This document shows, one piece after another, positions 14,925 through 22,897 of a stretch of DNA of 41,464 nucleotides. Origin of the DNA: Pseudomonadota bacterium. GTDB lineage: Bacteria; Myxococcota; Myxococcia; Myxococcales; Anaeromyxobacteraceae. The position numbers and the translations under genes are program-made. Numbering within the stretch: position 1 is the first letter of the stretch; the number at the start of each line of letters is the position of its first letter. The stretch covers positions 1-41,464 of the forward strand of contig JAEYZK010000450.1 of NCBI GenBank assembly GCA_023428085.1, given 5' to 3'. The notes beneath the pieces are model-generated. The model did not search any database, was not told the DNA's origin, and saw only the letters and a program-made list of their open reading frames with translations.

Positions 14925-16052
14925 ATGGCCGCCGACCGGGTGCTGATCGTCGACGACGACGAGCTCATCCTGAAGGCGCTCGCGCGCATCCTCGAGACCG
15001 CGGGGTACGAGACCCGCTGCTACGAGACGCCGGAGGAGGCGCTCGACGCCATCGAGGCGCAGAACCCGGTCGTCGTCATCTCCGACTACATGATGCCGAC
15101 GATGGACGGGATCGCGTTCCTCAAGGCGGCCCGCGTGCGGTGCCCGACGGCGGTGCGGATCCTCTGCACCGCCGCCGAGGACTTCCGCGTCGCGCTCCAG
15201 GCCGTCAACGCCGGCGAGGTCTTCCGGATCATCTCCAAGCCGTGGCACCAGCAGGAGCTGCTCGGCACCGTCCAGCAGGCCGCCGACTCCGCGAAGCTCC
15301 GGCGCGAGAACGAGCGCCTCACCGCCGAGGTGCAGCGGCAGAACGGCCAGCTGCGCGAGGTGAACACCCGGCTCGAGGAGATGGTCCAGCAGCGGACCCA
15401 GGCGCTGCTCGAGGGGCTCATCGCCGCCCTCGACTACCGCGACGCCGAGACCCAGTGGCACTCGCGGCGCGTGTCGCTGTACGCGCGGCGCCTCGCGGAG
15501 GCCCTCGGCATCCGGGAGCCCGAGCTCACCGTCATCGAGCACGGCGCCCTGCTGCACGACATCGGCAAGATCGGCGTCCGCGATCTCGTGCTCCTCAAGC
15601 CGGGTCCCCTCACGAGCGAGGAGTGGAGCGAGATGCGCCGGCACCCGGAGCTGGGGTGGGCGCTGCTCCAGCGCGTGGACTACCTGCGCCCCGCCTCGAC
15701 GATCGTGCTCCAGCACCAGGAGAGCTGGGACGGCACGGGCTACCCGAAGCGGCTCAAGGGCACCGAGATCGTGATCGGCGCGCGCATCTTCCACGTCGTG
15801 GACACGCTCGACGCGATCACCAGCGACCGGCCCTACCGCCGCTCGCGGCCGTTCGCGGAGGCGCGCAACGAGATCAGCCGCTGCCGCGGGACGCAGTTCG
15901 ACCCGGCGGTGGTGGACGCGTTCCTGGCCGTGCCGCCCGAGGACTGGGAGCGCATCCGGCTCGACGTCGAGACGGTGGCGGTGCTCTCCGCCGATCTGGC
16001 GGAGACGGCGCCGGGCGGCCAGGAGCTCCTCGACGTCCTCGAGCTGGGGTAG
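14925..16052 (+). CDS. Response regulator with HD-GYP output (cyclic-di-GMP phosphodiesterase family)
   Basis: The 375-residue protein has a receiver domain (VDDDE at residues 9-13, phospho-acceptor Asp54 in VISDYMMP, Lys in ISKPW). A coiled coil of ~50 residues follows (RRENERLTAEVQRQ onward), then an HD-GYP domain. HD-GYP motifs seen are THWHSRRVSLYA-like (QWHSRRVSLYARRLAEALG), LLHDIGKIGVRD, HPELGWALL, HQESWDGTGYP and DTLDAITSDRPYR. The family hydrolyses cyclic di-GMP; here the second His of the canonical HHE is Gln, which may alter metal binding, although HQE variants seem not to be rare. I chose the ATG at 14925 because the receiver starts immediately; an in-frame ATG at 14877 would add 16 non-conserved residues. 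No cognate kinase is adjacent. Confidence 0.88.
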   Translation: MAADRVLIVDDDELILKALARILETAGYETRCYETPEEALDAIEAQNPVVVISDYMMPTMDGIAFLKAARVRCPTAVRILCTAAEDFRVALQAVNAGEVFRIISKPWHQQELLGTVQQAADSAKLRRENERLTAEVQRQNGQLREVNTRLEEMVQQRTQALLEGLIAALDYRDAETQWHSRRVSLYARRLAEALGIREPELTVIEHGALLHDIGKIGVRDLVLLKPGPLTSEEWSEMRRHPELGWALLQRVDYLRPASTIVLQHQESWDGTGYPKRLKGTEIVIGARIFHVVDTLDAITSDRPYRRSRPFAEARNEISRCRGTQFDPAVVDAFLAVPPEDWERIRLDVETVAVLSADLAETAPGGQELLDVLELG

Positions 16053-16063
16053 GGGCTCGCTCG

Positions 16064-17011
16064 CTACGCGGGCAGGCTCGCGAACCGCGACAGCTCCACC
16101 CGCAGCTCGTCCGGGAACGCGCTCGCCAGGATGCGCGCCACCGCGGTCCCGCCGTCGCGGGCCGCGTGCGGACGGAGCGCGTCGCGGAGCTCGCTCGCCC
16201 AGCGCCACCGACGATCCCGCTCGCGGGCCAGGGCCCGGAGCACGATCGCGTCGAGCGCGGGCGGGATCTCCGGCCGGCGCGCCGAGGGCGGCGGCACGTC
16301 GGCGCTCCGGATCTCCACCAGCGTCGCGAGCTCGGAGCGCGCGGCGAAGAGCTTCTCCCCCGTGAGCAGCTCGTGGAGCACGACGCCCAGCGAGAAGACG
16401 TCGGCGCGCCGATCGACGGGCAGCCCGCGCACGGCCTCGGGCGAGAGGTACGAGAAGCGGCCGCGCAGGGCGGGGGTGCCCGTGGGCGCGCGGAGCGCCG
16501 CCTGGGCGATGCCGAAGTCGATGAGCCGCACCGAGCCGTCGAACCCGAGGAGCACGTTCGCGGGCGAGACGTCGTTGTGGACGATCCGCAGCGCCTCGCC
16601 GCGCGCGCCGCGCCGGCGGTGGGCGTGGTCGAGCGCGTCCGCGGCGCACGCCGCGATCCACGCGGCCACCGGGACCGGGAGCCGCGCGCCGGCCTGGCGG
16701 AGCCGCGCCTGGAGCGCCTTGAGGTCCTTCCCGGGCAGGTAGTCGTAGGCGATGTAGTAGACGCCGTCCTCGCGGCCGAGCTCGCGCACCGGGAGGATCG
16801 CCGGGTGGTCGAGCTGCGCCCAGACGCGGGCCTCGTCGAGGAACATCGTCACGAGCTCGGCGTCGTCCGCGAGGTGCTGCAGCATGCGCTTCACGGCGTA
16901 CGGGCGCCCGCCCGCCTCCCCGGCCCTGCGGGCGAGGAACACCTCGGCCATGCCGCCGGTCGCGACGCGTTCGAGGAGCAGCCATCGGCCGAATGGGACG
17001 GGCTTGCGCAT
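16064..17011 (-). CDS. Eukaryote-like Ser/Thr protein kinase
   Basis: The 315-residue protein is a single Hanks-type kinase domain with a short tail and no membrane segment, so it is probably cytosolic. Motifs: Gly-rich loop TGGMAEVFLAR, Lys in PYAVKRM, catalytic loop HNDVSPANVLL, DFGIAQ, activation segment ending SYLSPE, and ADVFSLGVVLHELLTG. The catalytic loop reads HND rather than HRD, so it is a non-RD kinase and may not need activation-loop phosphorylation. The gene is divergent from the zinc-ribbon gene with only 33 bp between start codons, sharing a palindromic -10 box. It converges with the HD-GYP gene (11 bp apart). An FHA protein at 6361-6855 could be a partner, but that is speculation. 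Confidence 0.9.
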   Translation of the reverse strand: MRKPVPFGRWLLLERVATGGMAEVFLARRAGEAGGRPYAVKRMLQHLADDAELVTMFLDEARVWAQLDHPAILPVRELGREDGVYYIAYDYLPGKDLKALQARLRQAGARLPVPVAAWIAACAADALDHAHRRRGARGEALRIVHNDVSPANVLLGFDGSVRLIDFGIAQAALRAPTGTPALRGRFSYLSPEAVRGLPVDRRADVFSLGVVLHELLTGEKLFAARSELATLVEIRSADVPPPSARRPEIPPALDAIVLRALARERDRRWRWASELRDALRPHAARDGGTAVARILASAFPDELRVELSRFASLPA

Positions 17012-17027
17012 GTGGGTGGCGAGCCGG

Positions 17028-17038
17028 GCTATGATAGC
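17028..17038. promoter_or_regulatory. Palindromic bidirectional -10 element
   Basis: GCTATGATAGC is a perfect 11-bp palindrome about a central base. It reads TATGAT on the + strand, nine bases before the zinc-ribbon ATG, and TATCAT on the - strand, 19 bases before the kinase ATG. Only 33 bp separate the two start codons, so both promoters must share this site. No strong -35 is seen on either side. Confidence 0.55.
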
Positions 17039-17044
17039 GCGGCC

Positions 17045-17392
17045 ATGGCCACGAGCTGCTACGGATGCGGTGCGGCGCTGCGCATCGACGGTCCGGTGGG
17101 ACGTCGTACCACCTGCCCCGCGTGCGACGCCGACCTCCACGCCTGCATCAACTGCAAGCACTACGAGCAGGGCGCCGCCCACGATTGCCGCGAGCCCCAC
17201 GCCGAGCACTACCTCGACAAGGAATCCTCCAACGCTTGCGACCTCTTCCAGCTCGGCGACGGCGCCTCGCGGCGGCGCGGATCGAACCGCGCCGCCCGCG
17301 ATCAGCTCCGGGCGCTGTTCGGCGACGCCCCCGGGCCCGCGGCGGACGAGAACCCGCGGGACGCGCTCGAGGCGCTGTTCCGGAAGAAGTAG
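17045..17392 (+). CDS. Zinc-ribbon protein of unknown function
   Basis: The 115-residue protein has three CxxC knuckles in its first 40 residues: CYGC (5-8), CPAC (24-27) and CINC (34-37). Further cysteines are in AAHDCREP and SSNACDLF. This is enough for two zinc-binding sites. The segment CINCKHYEQGAAHDCREP with DKESSNACDLFQ looks like a conserved bacterial family I cannot name. The C-terminal third is a charged linker ending in a short helix (NPRDALEALFRKK). There is no signal peptide or membrane segment. It is transcribed away from the Ser/Thr kinase from the shared promoter, so co-regulation is likely. No Shine-Dalgarno precedes the ATG. Confidence 0.8.
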   Translation: MATSCYGCGAALRIDGPVGRRTTCPACDADLHACINCKHYEQGAAHDCREPHAEHYLDKESSNACDLFQLGDGASRRRGSNRAARDQLRALFGDAPGPAADENPRDALEALFRKK

Positions 17393-17398
17393 CGGCGC

Positions 17399-17420
17399 CG
17401 CCCGCGCCCGGGCGCGGGCG
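17399..17420. terminator. 22-bp perfect GC palindrome after the zinc-ribbon gene
   Basis: The two 11-bp halves are exact reverse complements (centre CCC/GGG at 17409/17410). It lies 7 bp after the stop codon. With no loop and no T-run it may act as a weak terminator or a protein-binding site. The rest of the gap to 17607 shows nothing I can name apart from the Shine-Dalgarno GGGAGGGG before the next gene. Confidence 0.4.
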
Positions 17421-17607
17421 CCAGGACGAGCGCTCCCAGGCCCGCGGCGACGCCGAGGGCGAGCCCCGCGCCCGGACGCCCAGCCGCCGCACGCCGGGCG
17501 TCGCGGCGCACCCGCCGTGGGCCCCGGATCCGGGTGGCCGGGGTCCGCGGCCCTGCTTAGCGAACCCGCGGGTCCGCCGGGGTCCGGCGCGCGGCGCGGG
17601 AGGGGCG

Positions 17608-19344
17608 ATGGGGGAGAGGCCGATCATCGTCATCGTGGACGACGAGCCCGCCGCGCTGAGCGCGCTCCTCGAGGCCATCCAGCGCCGGTTCGGCGCCGAC
17701 TACCGCGTCGCGCCGTTCCTCACCGCCGGGAGCGCGCTCGGCGAGGTGGCGCGCGCGAAGGCGGCCGGCGAGGACGTCGCGCTCGTGATCGCCGATCAGT
17801 GGATGCCGGAGCGGACGGGCCGCGAGGTGCTCGGGCAGGTCCGCGCCCTGGTGCCGCTCGCGAAGCGCGCGCTGCTCGTCCCCTGGGGAGACCGCCCCGC
17901 GGCGCAGGAGATCCTGCGGGGCTGCGCCTACGGGCAGCTCGACTACTACCTCACGAAGCCCTGGACGCCCGCCGAGGTCCACCTCTACCCGCCCATCAGC
18001 GAGTTCCTCGCCGAGTGGACGCGCGCGAACCGCCCCGGCCTCGAGATCCTCCGGGTCATCGGGGACGACGCGGCGCCCCGCTCCCACCTCGTCTGCGAGC
18101 TGCTGGCCCGGAGCGGCCTCCCGCACGGGTTCTACTCCGCGGAGAGCGACGAGGGGCGGCGCCTCCTCGCGGAGCGCGGCCTCTCCCGCGGCGCGCTCCC
18201 GGTCGTCCTCCTGCGGGACGGGAGCGCGCTCGTCGCGCCGACGAACACCGAGCTCGCGAGCGTCCTCCCGGACGGCGCGCCGGCCGAGCTCGAGGCCGAC
18301 GTCGCGGTCGTCGGCGCCGGGCCCGCCGGGCTCGCCGCGGCGGTGTACGGCGCGTCGGAGGGGCTGCAGACGCTGGTCGTCGAGCGGGAGACGATCGGCG
18401 GCCAGGCGGGCTCGAGCGCGCTCATCCGGAACTACCTCGGATTCCCGCGCGGCATCAGCGGGGCCGAGCTGGCGCAGCGCGCCTACCAGCAGGCGTGGCT
18501 CTTCGGCGCGAAGTACGTCCTGGGGCGCGAGGGCACGCGCCTGCGCGCCGACGGCGATCGGCGCGTGCTCACGCTCTCGGACGGGCGCGAGGTGTCGGCG
18601 CGCGCGGTGATCATCGCGACCGGCGTCCGGTACCGCCGGCTCGGCATCCCGCGCCTCGAGGCGCTCGTCGGCGTCGGCGTCTACTACACGCCCTTCGACG
18701 CCCGGCTCGCGCGGGATCAGGACGTGTTCGTGGCGGGCGGCGGCAACTCGGCGGGCCAGGCCGCGCTGCACCTCGCCGTGCAGGCGCGCCGCGTGACGCT
18801 GCTCGTCCGGGCGGCGTCGCTCGAGCAGGGCATGTCCGACTACCTCGTGCAGTACCTCCGGCGCTCCCCGAACGTCGAGCTCCGCCTCGGGTGCGAGCTC
18901 GTGGACGGCGGCGGCGATCACCGGCTCGAGTCCATCACCGTGCGCGACCGGCGCACCGGCGCGCTCGAGACGCTGCCGGCGCGGATCCTCTTCGCCCTCG
19001 TCGGCGCCCGCCCGCACACCGACTGGCTCGCGGGGACGGTGGCGCGCGACGAGCGCGGGTTCCTGCTCACCGGGAGGAACCTCGCCGACGGCGCGTGGCC
19101 GCTCGCGCGGCGGCCGCGGCGGTACGAGACGAGCATGCCCGGCGTGTTCGCGGTCGGTGACGTGCGCCACGAGTCGGCGAAGCGCGTCGCCTCGGCGGTC
19201 GGCGAGGGCTCCGTCGCCGTGGGGTACGTGCACGAGTACCTCGCGGAGCTCGACGGGGATCGGCTCGTCCCCCTGCCCGCCGGCGCGCCGCAGGCGCCGG
19301 AGCCGCGGGCGAGCGCCGGCGGGGCGCCGGCCGGAGCGCCCTGA
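17608..19344 (+). CDS. Fused response regulator / thioredoxin-reductase-like flavoprotein
   Basis: The 578-residue protein has three parts. Residues 1-~130 are a receiver (VDDEP at 10-14, phospho-acceptor Asp63 in VIADQWMP, Lys in LTKPW). Residues ~145-220 resemble a thioredoxin/glutaredoxin fold (EILRVIGDDAAPRSHLVCEL) but lack a CxxC. Residues ~230-550 form an FAD/NAD(P)H two-domain flavoprotein: VAVVGAGPAGLAAAVYG, ETIGGQAGSSALIRNYLGFP, VFVAGGGNSAGQAALHLA and GVFAVGDVR. The redox CxxC that thioredoxin reductases carry beside the NADPH domain is absent (the region reads GVYYTPFDARLARDQ). It probably passes electrons to something other than thioredoxin, perhaps under phosphorylation control. 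Shine-Dalgarno GGGAGGGG supports the start. Confidence 0.9.
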   Translation: MGERPIIVIVDDEPAALSALLEAIQRRFGADYRVAPFLTAGSALGEVARAKAAGEDVALVIADQWMPERTGREVLGQVRALVPLAKRALLVPWGDRPAAQEILRGCAYGQLDYYLTKPWTPAEVHLYPPISEFLAEWTRANRPGLEILRVIGDDAAPRSHLVCELLARSGLPHGFYSAESDEGRRLLAERGLSRGALPVVLLRDGSALVAPTNTELASVLPDGAPAELEADVAVVGAGPAGLAAAVYGASEGLQTLVVERETIGGQAGSSALIRNYLGFPRGISGAELAQRAYQQAWLFGAKYVLGREGTRLRADGDRRVLTLSDGREVSARAVIIATGVRYRRLGIPRLEALVGVGVYYTPFDARLARDQDVFVAGGGNSAGQAALHLAVQARRVTLLVRAASLEQGMSDYLVQYLRRSPNVELRLGCELVDGGGDHRLESITVRDRRTGALETLPARILFALVGARPHTDWLAGTVARDERGFLLTGRNLADGAWPLARRPRRYETSMPGVFAVGDVRHESAKRVASAVGEGSVAVGYVHEYLAELDGDRLVPLPAGAPQAPEPRASAGGAPAGAP

Positions 19345-19353
19345 GCGCCGGGC

Positions 19354-20292
19354 TCAGCCCTCCAGGACGTACCGGATCATCCGCGTCCGCTCCGCCGCGT
19401 CCGGCAGCCGCCCGCGGGCGGCCGCCATGTTGTCCTCGAGGTGCTTCACCTTGGACGTGGCCGGGATCGCGCAGGTGACCGCGGGGTGGGAGACCGCGAA
19501 CTTGAGGAAGTACTGCGCCCAGCTGGCGATCCCGAGCTCCGGCGCCCAGGCCGGGAGCGCCTTCCCGCGGACGCGGTCGAACAGCCCGCCGAGCTGGAAG
19601 GGCCGGTTCACCAGCACGGCCACGCCCCGCTCCGCCGCGAGCGGGAGGAGCCTGGCCTCCGCCTCGCGATCCTCCAGGTTGTACGTGAGCTGGACGAAGT
19701 CGAACCGCGCGCGCGCGAGCGCGCGCTCGAGCTCGTCGTGCATCCGGCCGTGCGAGGTCGTGATCCCCAGGTAGCGGATGCGGCCCTGCGCCTTCCACTC
19801 CTGGAGCGTCGGGAGGTGGACCTCCCAGTCGCGCAGGTTGTGGATCTGCATGAGGTCGAACCGCGGCACGCCCCAGAGCGCGCGCGAGCGCTCCATCTGC
19901 GCGACGCCGGCCTCCGCGCCGTCGGTCCAGACCTTCGTCGCCGCGAACAGGCGCGCGGGGCGCGCCCTGGGGAGCAGCTCGCCCAGGACCGCCTCGGCCT
20001 CCCCGTACATCGGCGACGAGTCCACGAGCGCGCCGCCGCGCGCGAAGAACGCCTGGAGCACCGGGAGCAGCGCGGCGCGCTCCGGCCCGGGCGGCGCGGC
20101 GAAGGTGCGGGAGGTCCCGAGCCCGATCACCGGGATGCCCTCCCCGCTCGAGGGGATCTTCTTCTGGAGGACGGCGCCCGTGGGCTCCGCCGCGCCCGCG
20201 GCGCGCGGCGCCCCGATCGCGGGGACGGCCGCGGTGGCCCCGAGCCAGCCGAGGAAGCTCCGCCGGGTCAGCTGGCGGTTCCAGGGTTCCAT
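19354..20292 (-). CDS. Tat-exported aldo/keto reductase
   Basis: The 312-residue protein begins with a twin-arginine signal (LTRRSFLGWLGATAAVPAIG), so it should fold in the cytoplasm and act in the periplasm. The aldo/keto reductase fold is clear: PVIGLGTSRTF, tetrad Asp and Tyr in VDSSPMYGEAEAVLG, Lys in FAATKVW and His in DLMQIHNL, then YLGITTSHG and QLTYNLEDREAE. The family reduces carbonyls with NADPH, which raises the question of the cofactor source in the periplasm. Its start overlaps the end of the Npt1-like gene by 25 bp, so the two are probably co-transcribed. The substrate is unknown. Confidence 0.88.
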   Translation of the reverse strand: MEPWNRQLTRRSFLGWLGATAAVPAIGAPRAAGAAEPTGAVLQKKIPSSGEGIPVIGLGTSRTFAAPPGPERAALLPVLQAFFARGGALVDSSPMYGEAEAVLGELLPRARPARLFAATKVWTDGAEAGVAQMERSRALWGVPRFDLMQIHNLRDWEVHLPTLQEWKAQGRIRYLGITTSHGRMHDELERALARARFDFVQLTYNLEDREAEARLLPLAAERGVAVLVNRPFQLGGLFDRVRGKALPAWAPELGIASWAQYFLKFAVSHPAVTCAIPATSKVKHLEDNMAAARGRLPDAAERTRMIRYVLEG

Positions 20293-21614
20293 GACGCCGC
20301 TCCTTTCGACTCCTGCGCCGCGAGGGCCTCCTGCCGCCGGCCGAGCCGGACGGCGAGCCACGTCCAGAGGGCCACGACCGGCACGGCCGCGAGCGCGATC
20401 GTCCCGAGCTGGAGCCCGACCGCCCGCAGGCCCGCGAAGGCCCACGCGCTCAAGGTGTCGCCGCCGCGGTAGACGGCGGTGTCCACGAGGTTCTTCGCCT
20501 TGTACTTCTCCTCCCGTCCGAGCACGACGTAGAGCAGCTCCCGGGCAGGGCGCGTGACCGCGTACTCGCCGGCGCGGCGGACGATCTGGACGGCGAGGAT
20601 GGCCGGGAGGACGGGCGCGAGCCCGATGGCGAGGAACCCGAGCCCGAGCAGCCCGGGCACGAGCGCCAGCGTCCAGGCGACGCCGAGGGCGCGCACGAGC
20701 CGGCCCGTGAGGAACACCTGCGTGGCGAGGGTGAGCGCGTTGACCGCGAGGTCCATCGCCGCGAACAGCACCGTCCGCTGCTCCTCCCCCGCGATCGTGT
20801 CGCGGACGATCTCGGCCTGCTGGAAGTAGAGGACGGTCGAGGCGCTCGTGAAGAGGAGCACGAACGCGGCGATGCCCAGGAGGTAGGACGAGCGCAGCAC
20901 GAGGGGGATCGCCGAGAGCACGCCCCCGCCGAGCGGGCGCGCCGCCGCGGCGCGGCGGGCGGCGTGCGCGTCCCCGGCCTGGGCGTCGTGCCACGCGCCG
21001 AGCCGCTGGATGCACACGATGGCGCAGGCGAGGAGCCCGGCGGAGACGAGCAGCAGGCTCTCCTGCCCGAGCGGGCGGATGAGCGACGCCGCCAGCGCCG
21101 GCCCGGCGAGCGCGCCGGCCGTGCCGCCCGCGGCGACGAAGCCGAACAGCCGGCGCGCCTGCGCGGTGGTGAACAGGTCCGCCATGAAGCTCCAGAAGAC
21201 GGAGACGACGAACAGGTTGAAGACGCTCACCCAGACGTAGAACACGCGCGCCGTGACCAGCGCGAACCGCTCCGCCTGGAGCAGCCCCCAGAACGCGAGG
21301 AGGTGGAGGATGAAGAAGGCGTAGACCCAGGGGAGGAACCGCCGGCGCGGGAACCGCGAGGTCACCCACCCGAAGAGCGGGACCACGGCCAGCATCGCGA
21401 CGAACGTGGCCGTGAACAGCCAGTGCAGGTTCTCCACCCCGGCCGCGATGCCCAGGGTCTCGCGCATCGGCCGGACGACGTAGTACCCGGAGAGCACGCA
21501 GAAGAAGTAGGCGAACGCCCAGAGCAGGGCGTGGACCTCGTGGCGCTCGACGAGGACGACCCTGCGCAGCCAGCCGTCGAACCTGCTCCCGGCGGGGGGG
21601 ACGGGGTCGGGCAT
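20268..21614 (-). CDS. Npt1/Npt2 (ATP/ADP carrier)-like or MFS membrane transporter
   Basis: The 448-residue protein is an integral membrane carrier with about 11-12 hydrophobic segments. The early part (FAYFFCVLSGYYVVRPMRET) and FRRRFLPWVYAFFI-like loops resemble the Npt1/Npt2 nucleotide-carrier group as found outside intracellular parasites, where the substrate is generally unknown. A second hallmark is the late motif EYAVTRPARELLYVVLGREE followed by KYKAKNLVDTAVYRGGD, which is conserved in those proteins. I chose the ATG at 21614 because GGAGGGG lies just upstream; an in-frame ATG at 21626 is the alternative. It overlaps the aldo/keto reductase gene by 25 bp. Actual nucleotide transport is not implied. 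Confidence 0.8.
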   Translation of the reverse strand: MPDPVPPAGSRFDGWLRRVVLVERHEVHALLWAFAYFFCVLSGYYVVRPMRETLGIAAGVENLHWLFTATFVAMLAVVPLFGWVTSRFPRRRFLPWVYAFFILHLLAFWGLLQAERFALVTARVFYVWVSVFNLFVVSVFWSFMADLFTTAQARRLFGFVAAGGTAGALAGPALAASLIRPLGQESLLLVSAGLLACAIVCIQRLGAWHDAQAGDAHAARRAAAARPLGGGVLSAIPLVLRSSYLLGIAAFVLLFTSASTVLYFQQAEIVRDTIAGEEQRTVLFAAMDLAVNALTLATQVFLTGRLVRALGVAWTLALVPGLLGLGFLAIGLAPVLPAILAVQIVRRAGEYAVTRPARELLYVVLGREEKYKAKNLVDTAVYRGGDTLSAWAFAGLRAVGLQLGTIALAAVPVVALWTWLAVRLGRRQEALAAQESKGAASWNPGTAS

Positions 21615-21715
21615 GGGCCCCTCCATTACGGAGGGAGCCCCCGCGCGCCACCGCCATTTTGGCGGCAGCTCCCGCGCGCGTCCGCGCCCGGCCCTCCTCC
21701 GCCCAGCGGTGGGGC

Positions 21716-22897
21716 TCACCCGCCGAGCGCCGCGGCCAGGTCCTCGCTCCGCGCGGGCGCGCGGCGGCCGATCAGGGCCCGGGCCGCGTCCACCTGCCCG
21801 AAGATGCCCCACAGGAGCACGCCGCGGATCCGGGCCTCGAGATCCAGGTACGCGACGACGCCCTCGCGGAGCGGCGTCCGCCAGGACGCGACCGTCGCGC
21901 GCCGTGCGTCGAGCTCGCCGACGGCCTCGTAGCCGAGGTCGAACAGGTCCGAGTAGAAGAACGGCAGCCCCTCGTACCGTGCCGCGCCCCCCGCCATGTT
22001 CTCGCCGGCGACGCGCCCCGTGGACACGGCCGCGTCCTCGTGCTCGACCCGCACGCGCCCGCCGAGCGCCGTCGACGGGAACCGCGCCACGTCCCCCGCC
22101 GCGAAGACGCCGGGCGCGGACGTGCGCATCGCCTCGTCCACGAGGATGCCCGCGTCCACCGCGAGCCCCGCGCCGCGCGCGAGGCTCGCGTCCGGCTCGA
22201 TCCCGAGCCCGGCGACCACCGCGTCCGCGGGCACCACCTCGCCGCCGCTCGTCCGCACGCGCGCGCGTCCCCCCGGCGCCGCCTCGACGCCGGTCGCCGT
22301 CCGCGCCCGGAGCACCCGCACGCCCTTCCGCTCCAAGTACGAGGTCACGAAGTCCGCCAGGTCGAGCGGCCACACGCGGGCCCCGATCGCGTTCTCCCGG
22401 AGGATCAGGGTCACGCGCCGGCCGCTCGCGGCGAGCGCGGCGGCGATCTCCGAGCCCACGAACCCGCCGCCCACCACGGCCACCTCCGCGTCGGGGGGCA
22501 GCGCCGCCAGCCGATCGTGGTCCGTGAGCGTGCGCAGGTAGGTCACGCGCCCGGCGTCGGAGGCGAGGCGGCGCGGGCGCCCTCCGGTGGCGAGCAGCAG
22601 CCGCTCGTACCGGTGGGTGTCGCCCGCGTCGTCGTGCACAATCCGGGCGGTCGCGTCCAGCGCCACCGCCCGGCGGCCCGCGTGCAGGCGGAGCCCCTCC
22701 ACCGGCGGCAGGAAGACCGAGTCGCGCGGCGCGCCGCGCCAGAGCCCCTTCGAGAGCGGCGGCCGCGCGTAGGGCGGGTGCGGCTCCTCGCCGATCATCG
22801 CGATGGTCGCGCCGGGGTCGCGGGCGCGGAGGGCGGCGGCGGCGGCGTGGGCCGCCATGCCCGCGCCGACGATCAGGTGCTGCGTGCGGTGGTCCAT
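21716..22897 (-). CDS. FAD-dependent NAD(P)H oxidoreductase (ferredoxin reductase/rubredoxin reductase type)
   Basis: The 393-residue protein has the two-dinucleotide-domain architecture: FAD motif LIVGAGMAAHAAAAALR, the family-typical PYARPPLSKGLW, NAD(P) motif VAVVGGGFVGSEIAAAL, FAD ribityl motif GVFAAGDVA, and a C-terminal domain with GLPFFYSDLFDLGYEAVG. This subgroup usually transfers electrons from NADH to a ferredoxin or rubredoxin. No redox cysteine pair is present. The start overlaps the 3' end of the chemoreceptor gene by 25 bp, so translation of the two is likely coupled. No ferredoxin gene is adjacent, so the acceptor is unknown. Confidence 0.88.
   Translation of the reverse strand: MDHRTQHLIVGAGMAAHAAAAALRARDPGATIAMIGEEPHPPYARPPLSKGLWRGAPRDSVFLPPVEGLRLHAGRRAVALDATARIVHDDAGDTHRYERLLLATGGRPRRLASDAGRVTYLRTLTDHDRLAALPPDAEVAVVGGGFVGSEIAAALAASGRRVTLILRENAIGARVWPLDLADFVTSYLERKGVRVLRARTATGVEAAPGGRARVRTSGGEVVPADAVVAGLGIEPDASLARGAGLAVDAGILVDEAMRTSAPGVFAAGDVARFPSTALGGRVRVEHEDAAVSTGRVAGENMAGGAARYEGLPFFYSDLFDLGYEAVGELDARRATVASWRTPLREGVVAYLDLEARIRGVLLWGIFGQVDAARALIGRRAPARSEDLAAALGG

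Noticed and set aside
17302..17511. 69-codon minus-strand ORF with a hydrophobic stretch
   Set aside because: Half of it is antisense to the zinc-ribbon gene and the hydrophobic part comes from the GC palindrome region; no ribosome binding site.
19354..22897. Prophage or integrated mobile element as origin of the leftward gene set
   Set aside because: No integrase, transposase, attachment-site repeats or composition break was seen at either side.
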